Assembly (NCBI GenBank): GCA_025786725.1
Contig: JAHLTZ010000006.1
Span: 310,001 to 374,000, forward strand
Reading direction: 5' to 3'
Length of the DNA stretch: 64,000 nucleotides
Source: Syncephalis fuscata
Lineage: Eukaryota > Zoopagomycota > Zoopagomycetes > Zoopagales > Piptocephalidaceae
Shown: one piece after another, positions 28,301-41,234 of the stretch
How the letters are laid out: every line of letters starts with the position of its first letter
Numbering within the stretch: the stretch's first letter is position 1
Position numbers and translations under genes: made by a program
Notes under the pieces: model-generated
Database searches by the model: none
What the model saw: the letters and a program-made list of their open reading frames with translations, nothing else
What the model was told of the DNA's origin: nothing

Positions 28301-31300
28301 CAGACTCATGTCGATCTGGAAGAACAAGCCACATCTAATCTTAACGGACTTGCTCAGCCGATCACGTACACAGCTGACAATGATTTGTACAAACTTTAGT
28401 GCCTTTAGGTGTTGATATTAACAAATTTAATCCTATTGGCTATTTTGGCGAATATCATACAATTCTTGATAAGATCGAGGCCAATATTCGTCGCGTAGAG
28501 AAACAAATCAATACATTGCAGCCAACAGTATCAGTAAAACCATCAGAAAACCAACAAATACTTTTACAACTTTATCTGGACCAAGTCAACGCATGCAAAG
28601 ATGATAGCTATGAACGTTATTGCTGGGACAGATCATATTACAATTTGCGAACGCCACTTAGTACTTCTACTAAGGTTGAAGAAAGCGATGATTTTATTAA
28701 GGCAAAAAAAAAGCTTAAAGAACTTGAAGCTCGTCGCGATTATTTTATTTCACATAATGCAAAACGTTATATTGAATTATTTCCAGATCAAAAAGAAGAC
28801 CAGTTAAGCAAGCGGTATAGATCGGAATATGGATATAGACCATACAACATGCACGCTATCAATCCTACGGTAGTTGAAACAAAGGAAAAACCAGAGATTC
28901 CACAAATATTTGCGTATACATTACCAAATATTACCTCAGGTGTTATTAGAATGTCTGTATGCCAAGAAGAGCAAGATACTTATTATGGCCTATTTAATGC
29001 CGTATGGAATAATGACATTGCTACCGTAAAACGCCTTACATCCCCTGTAAAACACACATCCGAACAACATTTACTTCATATTGGTGTGTATGATCAAAAT
29101 AGCCAGTCACTACTATCGATTGCTTGTTTACGTGGACATGCTGAAATGGCATCGTTAATTATTGAGATTGCCGACAAACAGTACACGCCAAAAGTTAAAT
29201 CAGAAAAGAATGACCGCAAAGAAAAGGCCATTAATAATTATACTTTAAGAGTGTGTAAGTTACTAGCATTATTATTTAGATTATTGTGATTAACGTATGT
29301 TTTAAACTTGACAAATTAGCTTCCGATAGTGAAGATGATGATGAATACTATAGCGAAGAGAGAATGCTGACACAGGTGATGATGATGATGATGAGGACGA
29401 GGATGAACTTCAAAGAATACGGGACCATGACTTACCAGAAGTGCCATATAAGCCATTAGTCAATCATATGCTTCCAAAGAATTTGCTTACAGGCCAGCAT
29501 AGTATTTATTTGGGCTCTATTCTTCCTGATGGTTGGATTGAATATAATCCAAATCAAAATAATGGTGTAAAGCCTTTGAAAAGTATTTTCAAAGCACTAA
29601 CTCCGTTACAGATTGCGGTAATTCGTGGCGATCTTGAATTGGTTCGTGCTTTATTAAATGCGACAAAGAAGCTTGAAAATGGTAAATATTAACAATAGTA
29701 TGATTAATTTAGACAACTAATTAATGCAATATTTTAGGATTGGATTTGGACACAAAGGTTCAATCAGATGCTGTACAAGCATTAATAAGCAGTGAGCGCG
29801 GCAACTCCTACGGCAATACGGCGATAACGGCATTTTTCTCTACTTCATTAGCGGTGTTGCTTGGACACGAAGAAATTATCGATTTATTCATTGAGTAAGC
29901 ACCCATTAATACAAAATAATTCAATTGACTAATCGCTATTTATGTTCATATATATTACAGAGAATGTGCCGCTGGCGATAGTTTCTCTGGAGTTAACATT
30001 TATCGCGATTGTGACGAGATTGATCCTGAAACTAAACTAAACATTACTGAAAACTACCTCGGACTGAACGTCGACGGAAAGAAGAAGCTAAGCTGGATCA
30101 ACAAACACAATCCGGACAATCGTGATCCAAAAGATTTACCATTATTACACCTCGCCATCTCAGCAAACAATCATCGTAGTATGGCGTATTTGCTTAGTGA
30201 TCGGCCTACCCATGCTCTTCGGCGATTTGCGCAAAAACATCCGCAAGATCGCCGTACTTCAGTGTTAAAAACAGATACCGAATTGGAAGATGCCACAAAG
30301 CGTTTAATAGGGGTGGACTCAATCAACAAGCCAACACCAATCCACATTGCTGTTGCGGCCAATCAGCCAGATGCTTTGCGATTTATAATTCAGCATTACC
30401 AACAACTATATAGTCATGACCCGTCAAAGTTCAAGCAACTGCTTGAATTTAATGATAAGGCAATCTAGTTCGACCTATCTACTTGGCCATTGCTAATAAT
30501 CAACTCGAGTCTTTTGATACTTTAGTTGAATTTGGTGCCAATCCATTGGCTACCTACAAAGGCTGGAACATTGCACATTTTGCTGCGTAAGTATTATTAT
30601 TAATACTTTGTATTATTTAACTAACAATTATTCATTTTACTAGATACCATGACCATCATGAAACATTACGTCACATCGCTAGCAAAGTAACCGCTGATGA
30701 ATGGCGTCAACTAATGTCATCGCGTGCAACTGGCTGTCTTTGGACGCCACTAGCAGTTGCTGTAGCCAAGTCGAATCTTGATGCTACTTATACCATCTTG
30801 GAGCTGTTACCTGATTCAAGCGCACTAAACATATTTGATGCCGACTGTGAGCTACCATTACATTTGGCAATCAAAAAACAGCATTCATTTATTGTCGGTC
30901 GACTTATTGAGGAAATCCGCACACGTCAGCTTTGGGCGCTGCTGAGTGTCGAGAATGGCGCTGGCATGATCGCCCATGAACTTACTCAGCAGTTAGCACT
31001 TGGCACTTTTTGCAATAAGAATCCAGCAACGCCATATGATAATAAGGACATACCAAGTGCAGATGCGCTGTTTGAGATGGTTCGAAATTACAACATTGAT
31101 GAAAGAAAAAGCTATCTTTCAATCCCGATATTCCTACGATACAGGCAATTATGACGCTTGTTCAACCAGAGATTACGCCATTGAACATATCGCGTAAGAC
31201 AATTGAATTGCAGCAGTTACACGAACTGATTAAGGAGGCAGCCAACGATTCACGACGACTTGCGCGTATGCACTATTGGAGCCGACAACATGATAACGAA

Positions 31301-31441
31301 CGCAATATGCCCAAGACACCTTCCCACATTCCTACATTTAACGTTATCTGGCGCATTCAAGCTAACACTCAACCATTGGAAACAGATGATCCAACCAAGC
31401 TACGTTTCTGTGTTCCCAAAATCATTGACATCTACGGCTAG
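25400..31441 (+). CDS. Large ankyrin-repeat protein with nucleotidyltransferase-like N-terminal domain
   Basis: About ten exons; junctions seen at 25801/25855, 26038/26096, 26381/26441, 27645/27713, 27922/27992, 28176/28253, 29254/29320 and 29681/29738, with others near 29895/29961 and 30587/30644. The N-terminal region reads VAGGAVNACLLP (split by an intron), then GGSDIDLFIYGLDEEQA, and later RLYRSPAEVLMGFDVDCC: the glycine pair, D-x-D and third carboxylate typical of polymerase-beta-like nucleotidyltransferases. Ankyrin repeats follow in several blocks (e.g. GRTPLQLAVLEGHRDVAAFL, GRTVLHLAAQQGNSEIIRLL, EHAVFYGNLDVVKVLIDAGA, DLPLLHLAISANNHRSMAYL). An acidic D/E run occurs near 29375. Seven single-base frame breaks (about 25549, 27462, 28132, 28392, 29359, 30460, 31125) all equal one missing base; splice sites and sequence between them are well kept. 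Function is unknown. Confidence 0.8.
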
Positions 31442-32527
31442 ACACAGCAATGAATGAGCACTATGCACTTTAAATAATAAACAAATGTTTTTTGTATAAC
31501 TTTGGTTACTGTTACGTACATTTTATATACTGATTTCTATTCAATTTTTTATTATACTCGCTATTATACTGAATATATGTTCTATGATAATGAGTAGTTT
31601 TGGTGGTAAAATGCTTTTATTCTTAATTCACTATTGCTTCACTTGTTCTATGATGTACTGACATGTTGGGTAGATTGACTTTTATTATTCACACTCCATT
31701 TATTAATGAATTAAACTCGGCTGTTTATAAATATTGACTGACAGGCTCACATCTCACAATCTACGTCATCACATTTCCTTTCTCTTTCTTCACACTTGAT
31801 AACATGTAACATGCATATACTTGTACACTCCATATATACCATCTAAATAGTGTCAGTAGTTGACTGACTACTAGCTATATACAATACTATTTACACTATG
31901 TACTTGCATTGCTCTTTTGTAATCTGACCTTTTTTACAAATCACTTTCTTTACTTTGATCATTGAAATTAATAGATTTATCAGCATAGTAATTACAATTC
32001 CGGCTTGTTTTGTGTTATTTTGAATATAAGCTACAAAAATCTTGCTATATACTTTGTTTTTTGTTATAGATTGTCATTGCAGATTATCTGGCAACAGCAT
32101 GTGCAATCTTGAACGTAGTAGATCGCACCTTTGCATTGTACAATTACTGTATTTATTATATTTGCTTTTACTTCTCCGCTTATAAACCGATATAGAAGAA
32201 TAAAAGATAATGTGTTAATATATGTGTACTGAATATATGCACATTGACTAATAGATCTACAATAATAAGTATTTGATCTTTAATATCATTCACCACCCAT
32301 CGTTATGTTCAATAGATTTAATATTATCAAATTTAGTCATTTGATCTCCAAACTATATCAAGTTGTTGAAATAAGCAATGTAAACGTAATTGTATGGAAT
32401 ATAGCTGACTACAGCGTGTTTAATAATTTATAATGCTCAAGTAAATAGATGTAGCAAATATAAAGCATTTGCGTAAAATAAAGATATACTACTATTATTT
32501 TATTATTATCAGTAACTCATCACATTG
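31442..32527. other. Intergenic spacer between convergent genes
   Basis: It contains the dispersed repeat at 32215-32355 and a pyrimidine-rich block at about 31760-31805 similar to one at 4068-4112. No gene was seen. Confidence 0.5.
32215..32355 (+). repeat. Solo copy of the dispersed TIR-family repeat
   Basis: Shares TATATGCACATTGACTAATA-like, CACCACCCATCGTTATGTTC-like and CATTTGATCTCCAAA-like blocks with the arms of the elements at 2142-3875 and 7035-10060, in forward orientation. Only the outer half of the arm is recognisable. Confidence 0.55.
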
Positions 32528-34305
32528 CTAATGCGTTTTGCAAGCATTGGATAGGTCGCGTTCGATATACTCTTCAATGTGTTCCAAGTATTTGGGCAAT
32601 GGACAAGCCTTAAAGTCGCACCAGTCAGCGGCAAGTGAGCGGCCGTTGTAAATGATACGGATGACGTAGTTGTTAGGATCATTGTGCTTCATGTCTGGCT
32701 TTGGATCTTGCCATAATTCGAAATTAAGTTAGAAGCATAAGGCGGCCAGCGAAGATCCTTGGCAAGTAGTAGTCCAATTAATCCATAAACTGTAGTGTCA
32801 TGCCCAGAAAATAGCTCAAATTTAGGTGTTAATATAGCTGCATGGCCATTGTCGTCGCTAGACACTGTCGAAGCTCCATTAACAGCATTCATTAGACGAT
32901 CACGTAGTTCGCCCATAAAATAACCCAAGCTAAGGAGATTGTGTTCTTTTGCTTCAGGCAATGCACCGTACATCATAGCAACTTCCTCGTTAACGCCTTG
33001 ATTTAATTCATCAACATCGCGGACGGTTAGGCACTCATTGTTAAGGCATGGTAATGTCATGTTGTGACAAACACGAGCTCGGAGAGGGTCCATGTATTTG
33101 GTCCATGACTTCTTATACTTTTCTATACCTCCAGTGCCAAGAATCTTCTCCAAGCGGTCGCGCAGTGAATTGTGGCGCGCAAAGACAGCATGATATTGAT
33201 CTGACTTGCGCATGTTATCTTTAATTTCGTCAAAACGAGGACAGGTATTGTCCTTCCTACTGCGCATTGTTTCCACCTCGTATGGATACACGATAATTGG
33301 AAGTATTTGCGCATCTGCTGCACGAGCATTCTTCTTGGGCCAAACACCTGTAAGGAAAGAAGCGGCTGATTGCTTAGTACGCCACATATCTGTGCTACGG
33401 AAATAGACATTGCCGCCATGTTCGCCGTTCGAAGTAAGGTCTTTTTTAGCAATGGTAGCCGGTAAATATTTAAGCTGATCGACGTAGATTGAGCGGAACT
33501 GTTTGCCTAAATCCATATGTTGACGGGCACCCTTGCTTGTCAACTGTCCGAGAACGCAGCTGCCTTTTGACCAAACTGTATCATTAAAAACCTTTTTACT
33601 TGGGATGACAATGTGTGTACTATAATCAGCGACATCTGGACCATTGAACTGATCAGAGCCCGCCTTGTTGTCGTTTGTGTGTGCGATTTCTATCATATCA
33701 TCGCAGCGCCAGTCAACCAGTTCATTTGGTAAAACGGGCGACTTAGGAACGCGATCTCCATGGCGGATAACCATTTGGAGGTGTACTAGCTTGGCGGTTG
33801 TCGATAGTGGCTTGTATTGCGTGGAATTTGGATAATCGGCCTGACAGTAATCATAGCCGCGAAGCCCAAATTCGCCACCGTCACTACTACCTGGCACGTT
33901 ATTAATATCAAACGTGGCGGTAGATTTGGCCTCAGAAGTAGTAGTGCCATGGATGAGCGCTACTAGGAAGACAATAAAAAGAAACGCCAGAAACGCCATA
34001 CGATATGCAAAAGGTATGTTCATGATATATGTAGCCAAATGGCCAATTTGCTTTTTAGCTTTAAATAAAAATAGCGATAGCTGATGCCGATTATATAAAT
34101 CTCGCTTTGGTGTAAAATTATGTTCATTCTCTATATCTTGGCTATCAAGAAGTAAATCAGAGTCTATAGAGTCTGCTCGAGATACATCACCAGCAGTAGC
34201 AGCTAAAATGGGCTGTCTAGCTGTAGACTGGTTTGAGCTAGCGCTAATAAATTCAGAAAAGGCGTGGCTAGAGCCAGCCACGAAAGCTCCTTGCTCGCGT
34301 TCCAT
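32528..34305 (-). CDS. Type II membrane-anchored histidine acid phosphatase
   Basis: Single exon. The cytosolic N-terminus (about 105 residues) precedes a membrane segment (MAFLAFLFIVFLVALIHG), then a lumenal or extracellular phosphatase domain. The RHGxRxP motif is present (MVIRHGDRVPKSP) as is the distal HD acid (FSGHDTT), together with paired cysteines, the pattern of branch-2 histidine acid phosphatases. The closest architecture is the Golgi-type 2-phosphoxylose phosphatase/ACP group. The frame stops early at 32689; one missing base near 32721 restores a conserved tail (ELWQDPKPD, YNGRSLAADWCDF, CPLPKYLEHI) ending at TAG 32528. I use that end. The substrate is not predictable. Confidence 0.85.
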
Positions 34306-35728
34306 GTCTAAGCTAATTGAGACTTTTGGTTTAAAAATATATAGAAGATTACGAGGTGGTTTCCTCGTATTTAAATATACAGTATCGGACTAAGAAACGA
34401 CGTAGAAAGAGAGTATGAGAAAACTAGTTTGGGCAAAGTTGAGCAAAGTCTGTTAAAAGCGATGGATATATGCAATAGGCGGCTAGTGTTACAATGAAAA
34501 CAATTCTAGAAGTAACGACTAACGTGACAAAGCTATTTGCCAGAAATAACCAGATGATACGATGTTTGAATAGCAACAGTATATCCATAATAACAAAGTA
34601 CTATCAATATTAACCTTGTACTGCTATTTTTTAAAACAAACCTTTTGTATGAACCCATATGTTTGTCCATGTTACAAAATTGTATATACCATGTCATTTA
34701 GCAACATAAACTTTAAGAATATTAAATTAAGTTAGGCTATTGATGAGTATTATCAAAAACTAATAGATTATCACACTAATGTAACTGCTTAATTAGAGAA
34801 TTATCCAATATTAAACATAAAACTAAATTGCGATTACTAAAAGATATCATTTTATAGCACCTGATATTTCAATATTAGAATACGCAGCTGCCAAAAAGAT
34901 CAACAAATGGAAACTATAAATGCAGCATACTTTATTTTTATTGCGCAAAATGAAATAAGCTTTTTAATGGCAGTTTATTTGAATATATATATATTTAAAG
35001 ACTTTTATTAGTTGCAAGGTGTATAATTTGCAGATACAAGCTACACATACACAGAAAATAATGCAGAATTTACATGAAAATAAAAATAAAATAGCTAGCG
35101 TATTTTATGGGCTTAAACTTGATAAAATAAATCTTTGTTCAATTTTTTCATGACATTGGCTGGATGTTAATAAAGAATTCTTACTTAGAATTTGGCAAAA
35201 AGCAGCAGTCATCAAGTTAAGCAAATTTGCATATTGCTTACATTGCCTGCAGATTTTAGCATCAAACTACCGCCGCTTGTTTTATTTTTTATACAGCAGC
35301 CGCGGCCACATGGCGTACTATAAAAATAGAACACGAAAATAAATATGACGATTTGCAGCCCGATACAATGTGGTTTTTACTCTAGCTCTTCATATAAAAT
35401 TTAACCAAGCAGGTTCTTTTTTTGCGACAAAAAGCAACTGCAAAGTTTGCTTTTTTTAATGACGATTGTAATGATTCATGCAATAATACCGCCAATAAAA
35501 TTACAGAATTAGAATGATACTTTTCTTTCGAGTAAATCTCCGCACTAGTTCCGTTTAGGATTGGAACAATGGTCAACGTGGCCCCGTTGTCCAGATTGGA
35601 TCAGGCATGTATTTCCAACACACGTGAAGAGATGCATCGTTAAACAGTCCGCTTTATTTTAAAACCACATCCTGTTTGGCAGAAATCGCCCTCTCAACTT
35701 TTTCTTTTTCCTCTTAACGATACAAATT
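34306..35728. other. Gene-free AT-rich spacer
   Basis: Spacer between the divergent acid phosphatase and the first kinase-like gene; it should hold both promoters. A 64-codon reverse frame at 35382-35576 has no recognisable motif. No RNA gene was seen. Confidence 0.5.
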
Positions 35729-36953
35729 ATGATTATGAACTATAGATTATCTTTATTGGCTACCTTCTTGGGCTATATCGCTGTGATTTCTGTAGTATAG
35801 CTATCCGAGTCAGTGCCGAAGACTCTGTTAGCCTTAAAGATTACATTGAACTTTACGAAATTGAAGCCAACTACCTAAACTAAAATATATCAAAGATATC
35901 CGTAGTCACAATATAGGTCAGGCTCTTGGAAGCGCTTTTTATGACGGCCAGCCAGCATTTATAAAATGCACCACTAACACGGAATATCACAATATGGAAA
36001 GCGCCATATTTGATGTAAATATTTTGCATGCAGTAATATTCTAACATATTACTAACTACATAATTTTAGCACCTTGACTCCGTTAATCTTAAAGCTATCA
36101 AAATGACTGAAGCAGATCGTGCTTTGGTTGTTCGTAGAATAGCTAAATTCGAACTAACGCCCCAATCGCCTTGTTTCGTGCTTTCTACGATACCCTCTGC
36201 CATAGATTTGGTTGATTTTATTGGAAATGTACCGCTAAAGAAGCGCTTGAATTCACTTTCATTTATATTGCCCCAATTATTGCGAGGTAAGTTAGCACTT
36301 GCATCATTGCCATTGACTTACATATTGTAAAATTAGCGGTAGCTTACCTTCATCGTGCTGGTGTTGGGCATGGCGATTTAAAGCTTGATAGTAAGTTGAA
36401 TCAACACAATTATTTAGCAAATGCTAACTTGTTTCATCTAGACTTTCTCATTGGTCCTGGCAATAGTCCCAGGGTGCTTCTTATTGACTTTGACCGTTCG
36501 GTCATTTATAATAAAGAACCATATGGAATTCCATATGGCGGCACTCCTGGCTATATACCACCCGAATATTACAACAATAATCCCGATCTGTCGAAACCAC
36601 CAATCGTCAACTTGCAGCTCTACGATTCCTGGCAACTTGGCTGTATCTTTTATGTTTTTCTTACCAACAAGCTACCTTACGGGTTTGAATCAACAAGCAA
36701 AGGTTCACTCTCTCCATTGAATCCAGCAGTACATTTTGCGGCAATGGAAAAACTACTGAAAACAAAAAAGCACACCTATCCACCGGTAAAATATCCATTT
36801 ACAGACCTGCCTCTGGTGGAGAAAATGAGGCTATACGTGCTGGAAATGTCCATGAAGCGTCTAATGACGATTGATGTTAGACAACGATACACCCCCGAGA
36901 GATTGCTTGATTCAAACCTATTCAATCTCCAAAAAGCAGCGATGCGTCAATAA
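35729..36953 (+). CDS. Secreted protein-kinase-like protein 1
   Basis: A hydrophobic N-terminus (MIMNYRLSLLATFLGYIAVI) acts as a likely signal peptide. Exons: 35729-36014, 36070-36286, 36337-36390 and 36442-36953. Kinase landmarks: FIKC (beta-3 Lys), VGHGDLKLD|N (catalytic loop, with HRD changed to HGD; Asp, Lys and Asn kept, Asn created across the intron), LLIDFDRS (DFG as DFD), GGTPGYIPPEYY (APE region), YDSWQLGCIFYVFLTNKLPY (helix F Asp and Gly) and a terminal R. So metal- and ATP-binding residues look retained. Two one-base breaks in exon 1 (about 35791 and 35868) fit missing bases. First of three tandem paralogues sharing the exon pattern. Confidence 0.75.
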
Positions 36954-37396
36954 TACAGCAACTGTTGGCGATAGTCATAGAAATAAAATTTTGACCGCAT
37001 TAAATACAAAGTTTACTAGCAGTCTTGTTTATATTCATAAAACATGTCCACAATCTAGTATTAATCCTTTTTGTTTATTAGAAACCAAAGTCAACGTCTA
37101 ATCGCTATCAGTATAAATGATGAACTTGGGATTAAGATAAAATCTAAATACTAAGAGTACTACAATAAATTCATCCATATGACAACAAAGCACCTATCGG
37201 GTAATATTCAGATGTTGTCTATTTTAAGAATGTCACTGCCAAAAAGACGCATCTGACACTAGTCCGACTGTAGACCCGTCGGCATAACTAAGCGGTCTCC
37301 ATCCTTGTTTCAGAATTGCGTGTTATCTGTGGATAAATTCCATCTTGAGTAACGCCCGTAACTTTACCTTTTATTCCTCGCATCCACTACTTCATC

Positions 37397-38689
37397 ATGA
37401 AATCTAGATATCCATGTTCATTTATTGCTGTTGCATTCATCGCCATCATCAACACACATGAAACGACTACGCATGCCATGCCCCATGCTCTCGTAGCACC
37501 TATTCAACCACACTTTCACCACTTAGCAATAATGTCCTTACAAATCATAGACAAGTTACATTGGTAACTCGAGCTTTAAACAAAGCAAAACTTGATGTTA
37601 TTGCAGACACACCATTAGCTGAGCTTACTGCTGTGGCGATAAAACAAATTTCTGATTTAAAAATTACTGGACTGGTTCCATCGCCGAAAGATACATTATT
37701 AGTTGCTAAAGGATTTCTCAACAAAATACCTGTTTTTATTAAATGTAATTCAAATTTAGAACGTTATGCTGCCGAAGAAAAAACATTTGCTGTAAGTATT
37801 TACGACATGTACTGTAATGAATTTGATTTATTAATAAGCAATTTATAGCAACTCAATTCCGTTAAACCGGCATCAGCTGAAATAGCGAAATATCGCGACT
37901 TGATTGTTAGCAAACTAGCTAATTTCAATCTGAAAGCCAATGTGCCATGCTTTGTGTTGTCCACTCTTGTTTCGGGAATTGATTTATTTGATTTTAGTGC
38001 GAATTTAATACCTAAAGAACGTATCGCTCTCATGACTGATATATTACCTAAAATACTTCGCGGTAAGCATTACATCATTTATTTTACATCAACACTCATT
38101 TAATACGTTTAGGACTGGCCTATCTCAACGAAGTAAACATTGCTCACGGCGATATTAAGTTAGAAAGTAAGTGAAGCGCAAAGTGTTGAATATTATTTGT
38201 AAACTAACAAACTATTATTTAGATATTCTTATTAGTTACGTGGATAAAGTTTTCAGAATCATGATCATTGACTTGGATCATGCTGTGGTGTTTAAAACAC
38301 CTGAGGGAAAGCCACCAAGGGCACAATAGGCTATCGTTCTCCCGAATCTTACATAGGCCTAGATCCTGTCAACAATCCACCAGTTGTCGATTATTGAAAG
38401 CTGACGCTTGGTCTCTCGGCATCACTATATTCGTCGTACTTTATCGTATATATCCCTACGCTTTCACTCTTACTCCATCGGGAACAACTGTCGAGCTTAG
38501 TCAAAAAGTTACCATTGATCAAATGCAAAATTTGCTAAAAACAAATGAGCGTAGTTATAGAATATCAAGTTTCCTACTGCGTCACTATCACCAGCTGAAT
38601 ATAATCAATTCGAAATGCTGATTAACACAATGGATAAGTTGCTAACAATAAACCCAAAGGACCGGCTAATACCTAAAAGTTTAATTTAA
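37397..38689 (+). CDS. Secreted protein-kinase-like protein 2
   Basis: Signal-peptide-like start (MKSRYPCSFIAVAFIAII). Landmarks: VFIKC (beta-3 Lys), IAHGDIKLE|N (HGD catalytic loop, Asn completed across the intron at about 38168/38222), MIIDLDHA (DFG as DLD), GTIGYRSPESY (APE region), ADAWSLGITIFVVLYRIYPY (helix F). The intron positions match the neighbouring paralogues. Four one-base breaks (about 37557, 38320, 38394 and 38568) each equal one missing base; without them the frame runs to TAA 38687-38689. This is the most broken of the three, so it could be a pseudogene, but the lack of other stop codons argues for sequence error. Confidence 0.65.
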
Positions 38690-39307
38690 TCAACTATCTA
38701 ACAAATAGGAATGATAATTAACTTGCAAAAACAAAATATATGGAATAGCAAGTAAAACAAACTTATCTGTAACAAATCATCAGGATGATTTGATTATTTC
38801 GTTCCTTTTACATTCTGGTATGATTACTACCATTCTTTTATTAGTATAAATCAAATAAAGGTGAATTTTTTTATAAACATGATAATATTTGGCTGTAAAC
38901 GATGAATCTAAAAGTCTACTCTCTTTCATTGTACCATATATCTTTATTAATATACTGTAAAATGCATTGACCATACGTTATGACTTCTATGGACAATGTA
39001 CATGATCACATGGCCCATCCCTCCCTCTCTCTCTCTCTCTCGCTCTTTGACCATAAGTTAACATTTATACAATGATTGTAACATCCAAAAATGCGTGCTT
39101 TGAACGGCACTTGAATATAAACTTAATTTAGACATGAATATCCAAAAGTAATCGCTTTTATTCAATTCTGGCTATCATGTAGTGAACCCCGTTATTCTAA
39201 TGCCAAATTTATCCAAATGCCGAATTTTTTGCAAGCTTTACTAAAAACTAAATAGATTGTCTTGATAATGACATACCATTTCTTTTCGCCAAATATCAGT
39301 TATCATC

Positions 39308-40557
39308 ATGAAATGGTTTAGTTTTACGAGTTTATTTCTCTTTAATGTTTTCTGGGTAGATTTTGTTAAAGCAAGTCCAGACTGGGACATAGCAAATAAA
39401 CTACCTAGTATTGTGCAAAATAAAATATCAAAACTATGGCATCCAGATACACGGAATGTACCACAATTAAAAACGGAGACTTGGAAGGCTAGCAAAGACC
39501 ATAAATTATTTAACACCGAAGGTTTCTACAACGGCAAACGAGTTTGGATTAAATGTAATCGCAATCAAGCTCATTTTCAAAATGAAATGACCATTCTACG
39601 TGTAAGTTATTCACTTTAACGGGCAAATACATAGAATAACAATAATAATAACGATAATGCTAATAAATGTATAGAAACTTAAATCAACCGATCCCAGTAC
39701 AGTTAGCACACCTGCCACAGACAAAGATCTATCTACAAGCTATTTGCTAGAATTTAAAACTAGAAATAAAATCAATTGCGTGGTATTTCCCAAAATCCAT
39801 GGCACCGTCAACTTATATCAATATGTTACGTCAAAAACGCTACTACTTCGTATAAAACCTTTATACGAAATTGTATATCTAATAGCCCGTGGTAAGCTAC
39901 CGCTCGTTACCTACTAATATAAGCTACTAACTTTTATATAGCGCTAACCTATTTACACCGATTGAAGATCATGCATGGTGACATAAAGCTAGAAAGTAAA
40001 TACTAATGTTGTGTTAACGATTAAATAGACTAACAAATAGCTCTATTAGATGTACTAGTTATCCCATCAAAAATTTTGCCGCAAAATGTTCAAATAATGC
40101 TTATAAACTTTGAACACGCTATTCTCTTTGACAAGCCTATGCAACGACCACCTATAGGTACATCCGGTTATCGACCACCCGAAGCGTATTTTGGAAAAGA
40201 TCCAATGCTTTATCCGCATGCTGTAAACATGAAGAAATACGATGCCTGGTCACTTGGTGTGCTAATTTACGCAGCACTAACAAATCGCTATCCGTATAGT
40301 GATACAATTGATCCAAAACCGGCCAACGCGTAGCTTGGACGACCCACGATCAAGTATGGGCGATGAAGCACTTGGCTAATGTAGGCAAGCACACTTATCA
40401 ACCCGTACACATTTCATCCATGAAATTAGAAGCAAACAATGACTGGCGAGTAAGCTATCTAGTCGATGCCATGACAAGTTTAATGGCAATCGATCCAACA
40501 AAACGCCTCACGCCCGAAGAATTACTCGATTCCAAAGCATTTAGTCTTTATTTATAG
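39308..40557 (+). CDS. Secreted kinase-like protein 3, probably a pseudokinase
   Basis: Signal peptide MKWFSFTSLFLFNVFWVDF. Exons 39308-39601, 39675-39892, 39942-39995 and 40050-40557. Landmarks: VWIKC (beta-3 Lys), IMHGDIKLE|N (HGD loop), then MLINFEHA where DFG should be: the metal-binding Asp is Asn. GTSGYRPPEAYFG, YDAWSLGVLIYAALTNRYPY and a terminal RLTPEELLDSKAF complete the fold. Loss of the DFG Asp usually abolishes or strongly lowers phosphotransfer, so a binding or regulatory role is more likely (inference). One break near 40330 equals a missing base. Alternative acceptor 40040 would lose the catalytic-loop Asn; 40049 keeps it and is preferred. Confidence 0.7.
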
Positions 40558-40835
40558 CTTTTATTAAAATAAGAGCTATTTTACTTTGTTCCTTTAGCTT
40601 CAAACTGGGGCAAAAAGATCCATAACTCGAATAATAAATCATCAATTAGTTTTTACTACTGAGAAGTGTTATTTGTTGTAGTGTCACATCAACTCCAATT
40701 GAACTAATTGGAGATGAATCAGTCTGCACTATTTTCAATATCTGATATCAGTGTTAATAAAATTTAAATAGTATTTCATGTTACTTACAATAAAATACTA
40801 TAACTTAATTACGATGTTGATGCGACAGTGTCAGT

Positions 40836-41234
40836 TTAATTTCTTATAATAGTAGGTGGTAAGAAATTAAAAGGCCTTGGTTCGCCACTGGCCATTGTAC
40901 TGAATATACTGTGCATGTTTCTACTGGCATTAACATCACGCTGCCATACCTTACAACAATTATTGCTTTGGCAAACAAGTACGCTATGCATTGTGCTGTT
41001 GTGTTTTTGCAAATGTAAATTTGCCATCTCCTTTTTCTTGCACTTGGAACAGACTTTGATGTATTGTATTCGTCAATATCTACAATCACCAAAATTCCTT
41101 CTTGCTCAGCAGTTTTGAGCATCTTTCTGCAACGATTGGCCAGTACAGCAACCTTGCCTTTTATAGAAATGGCAAATCGGACAGCTCAAAAGCAATAAGT
41201 GGAATTTTATCATCAAGTGACTGAATAGGTAGAG
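40836..41234 (-). pseudogene. C-terminal fragment of a Fanzor (TnpB-like RNA-guided nuclease)
   Basis: About 130 codons remain: KIPLIAF, then VRFAISIKGKVAVLANRC, VDIDEYNTSK, VCSKCKKKE (first zinc-ribbon Cys pair), HSVLVCQSNNCCKVWQRD (second pair) and VNASRNMHSIF with the RuvC-III Asp in WQRDVNASRN, ending EPRPFNFLPP. This order is diagnostic of the Fanzor/TnpB C-terminus. Unlike the other copies here, the zinc ribbon and the RuvC-III Asp are intact. Two breaks (about 41057 and 41186) each equal one missing base. The N-terminus and RuvC-I are absent, so it cannot be a functional nuclease as it stands. It is a different subfamily from the relics at 17885, 41457 and 48860. Confidence 0.8.

Noticed and set aside
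40915-41118. Plus-strand 67-codon frame
   Set aside because: Antisense shadow of the Fanzor zinc-ribbon region on the minus strand.
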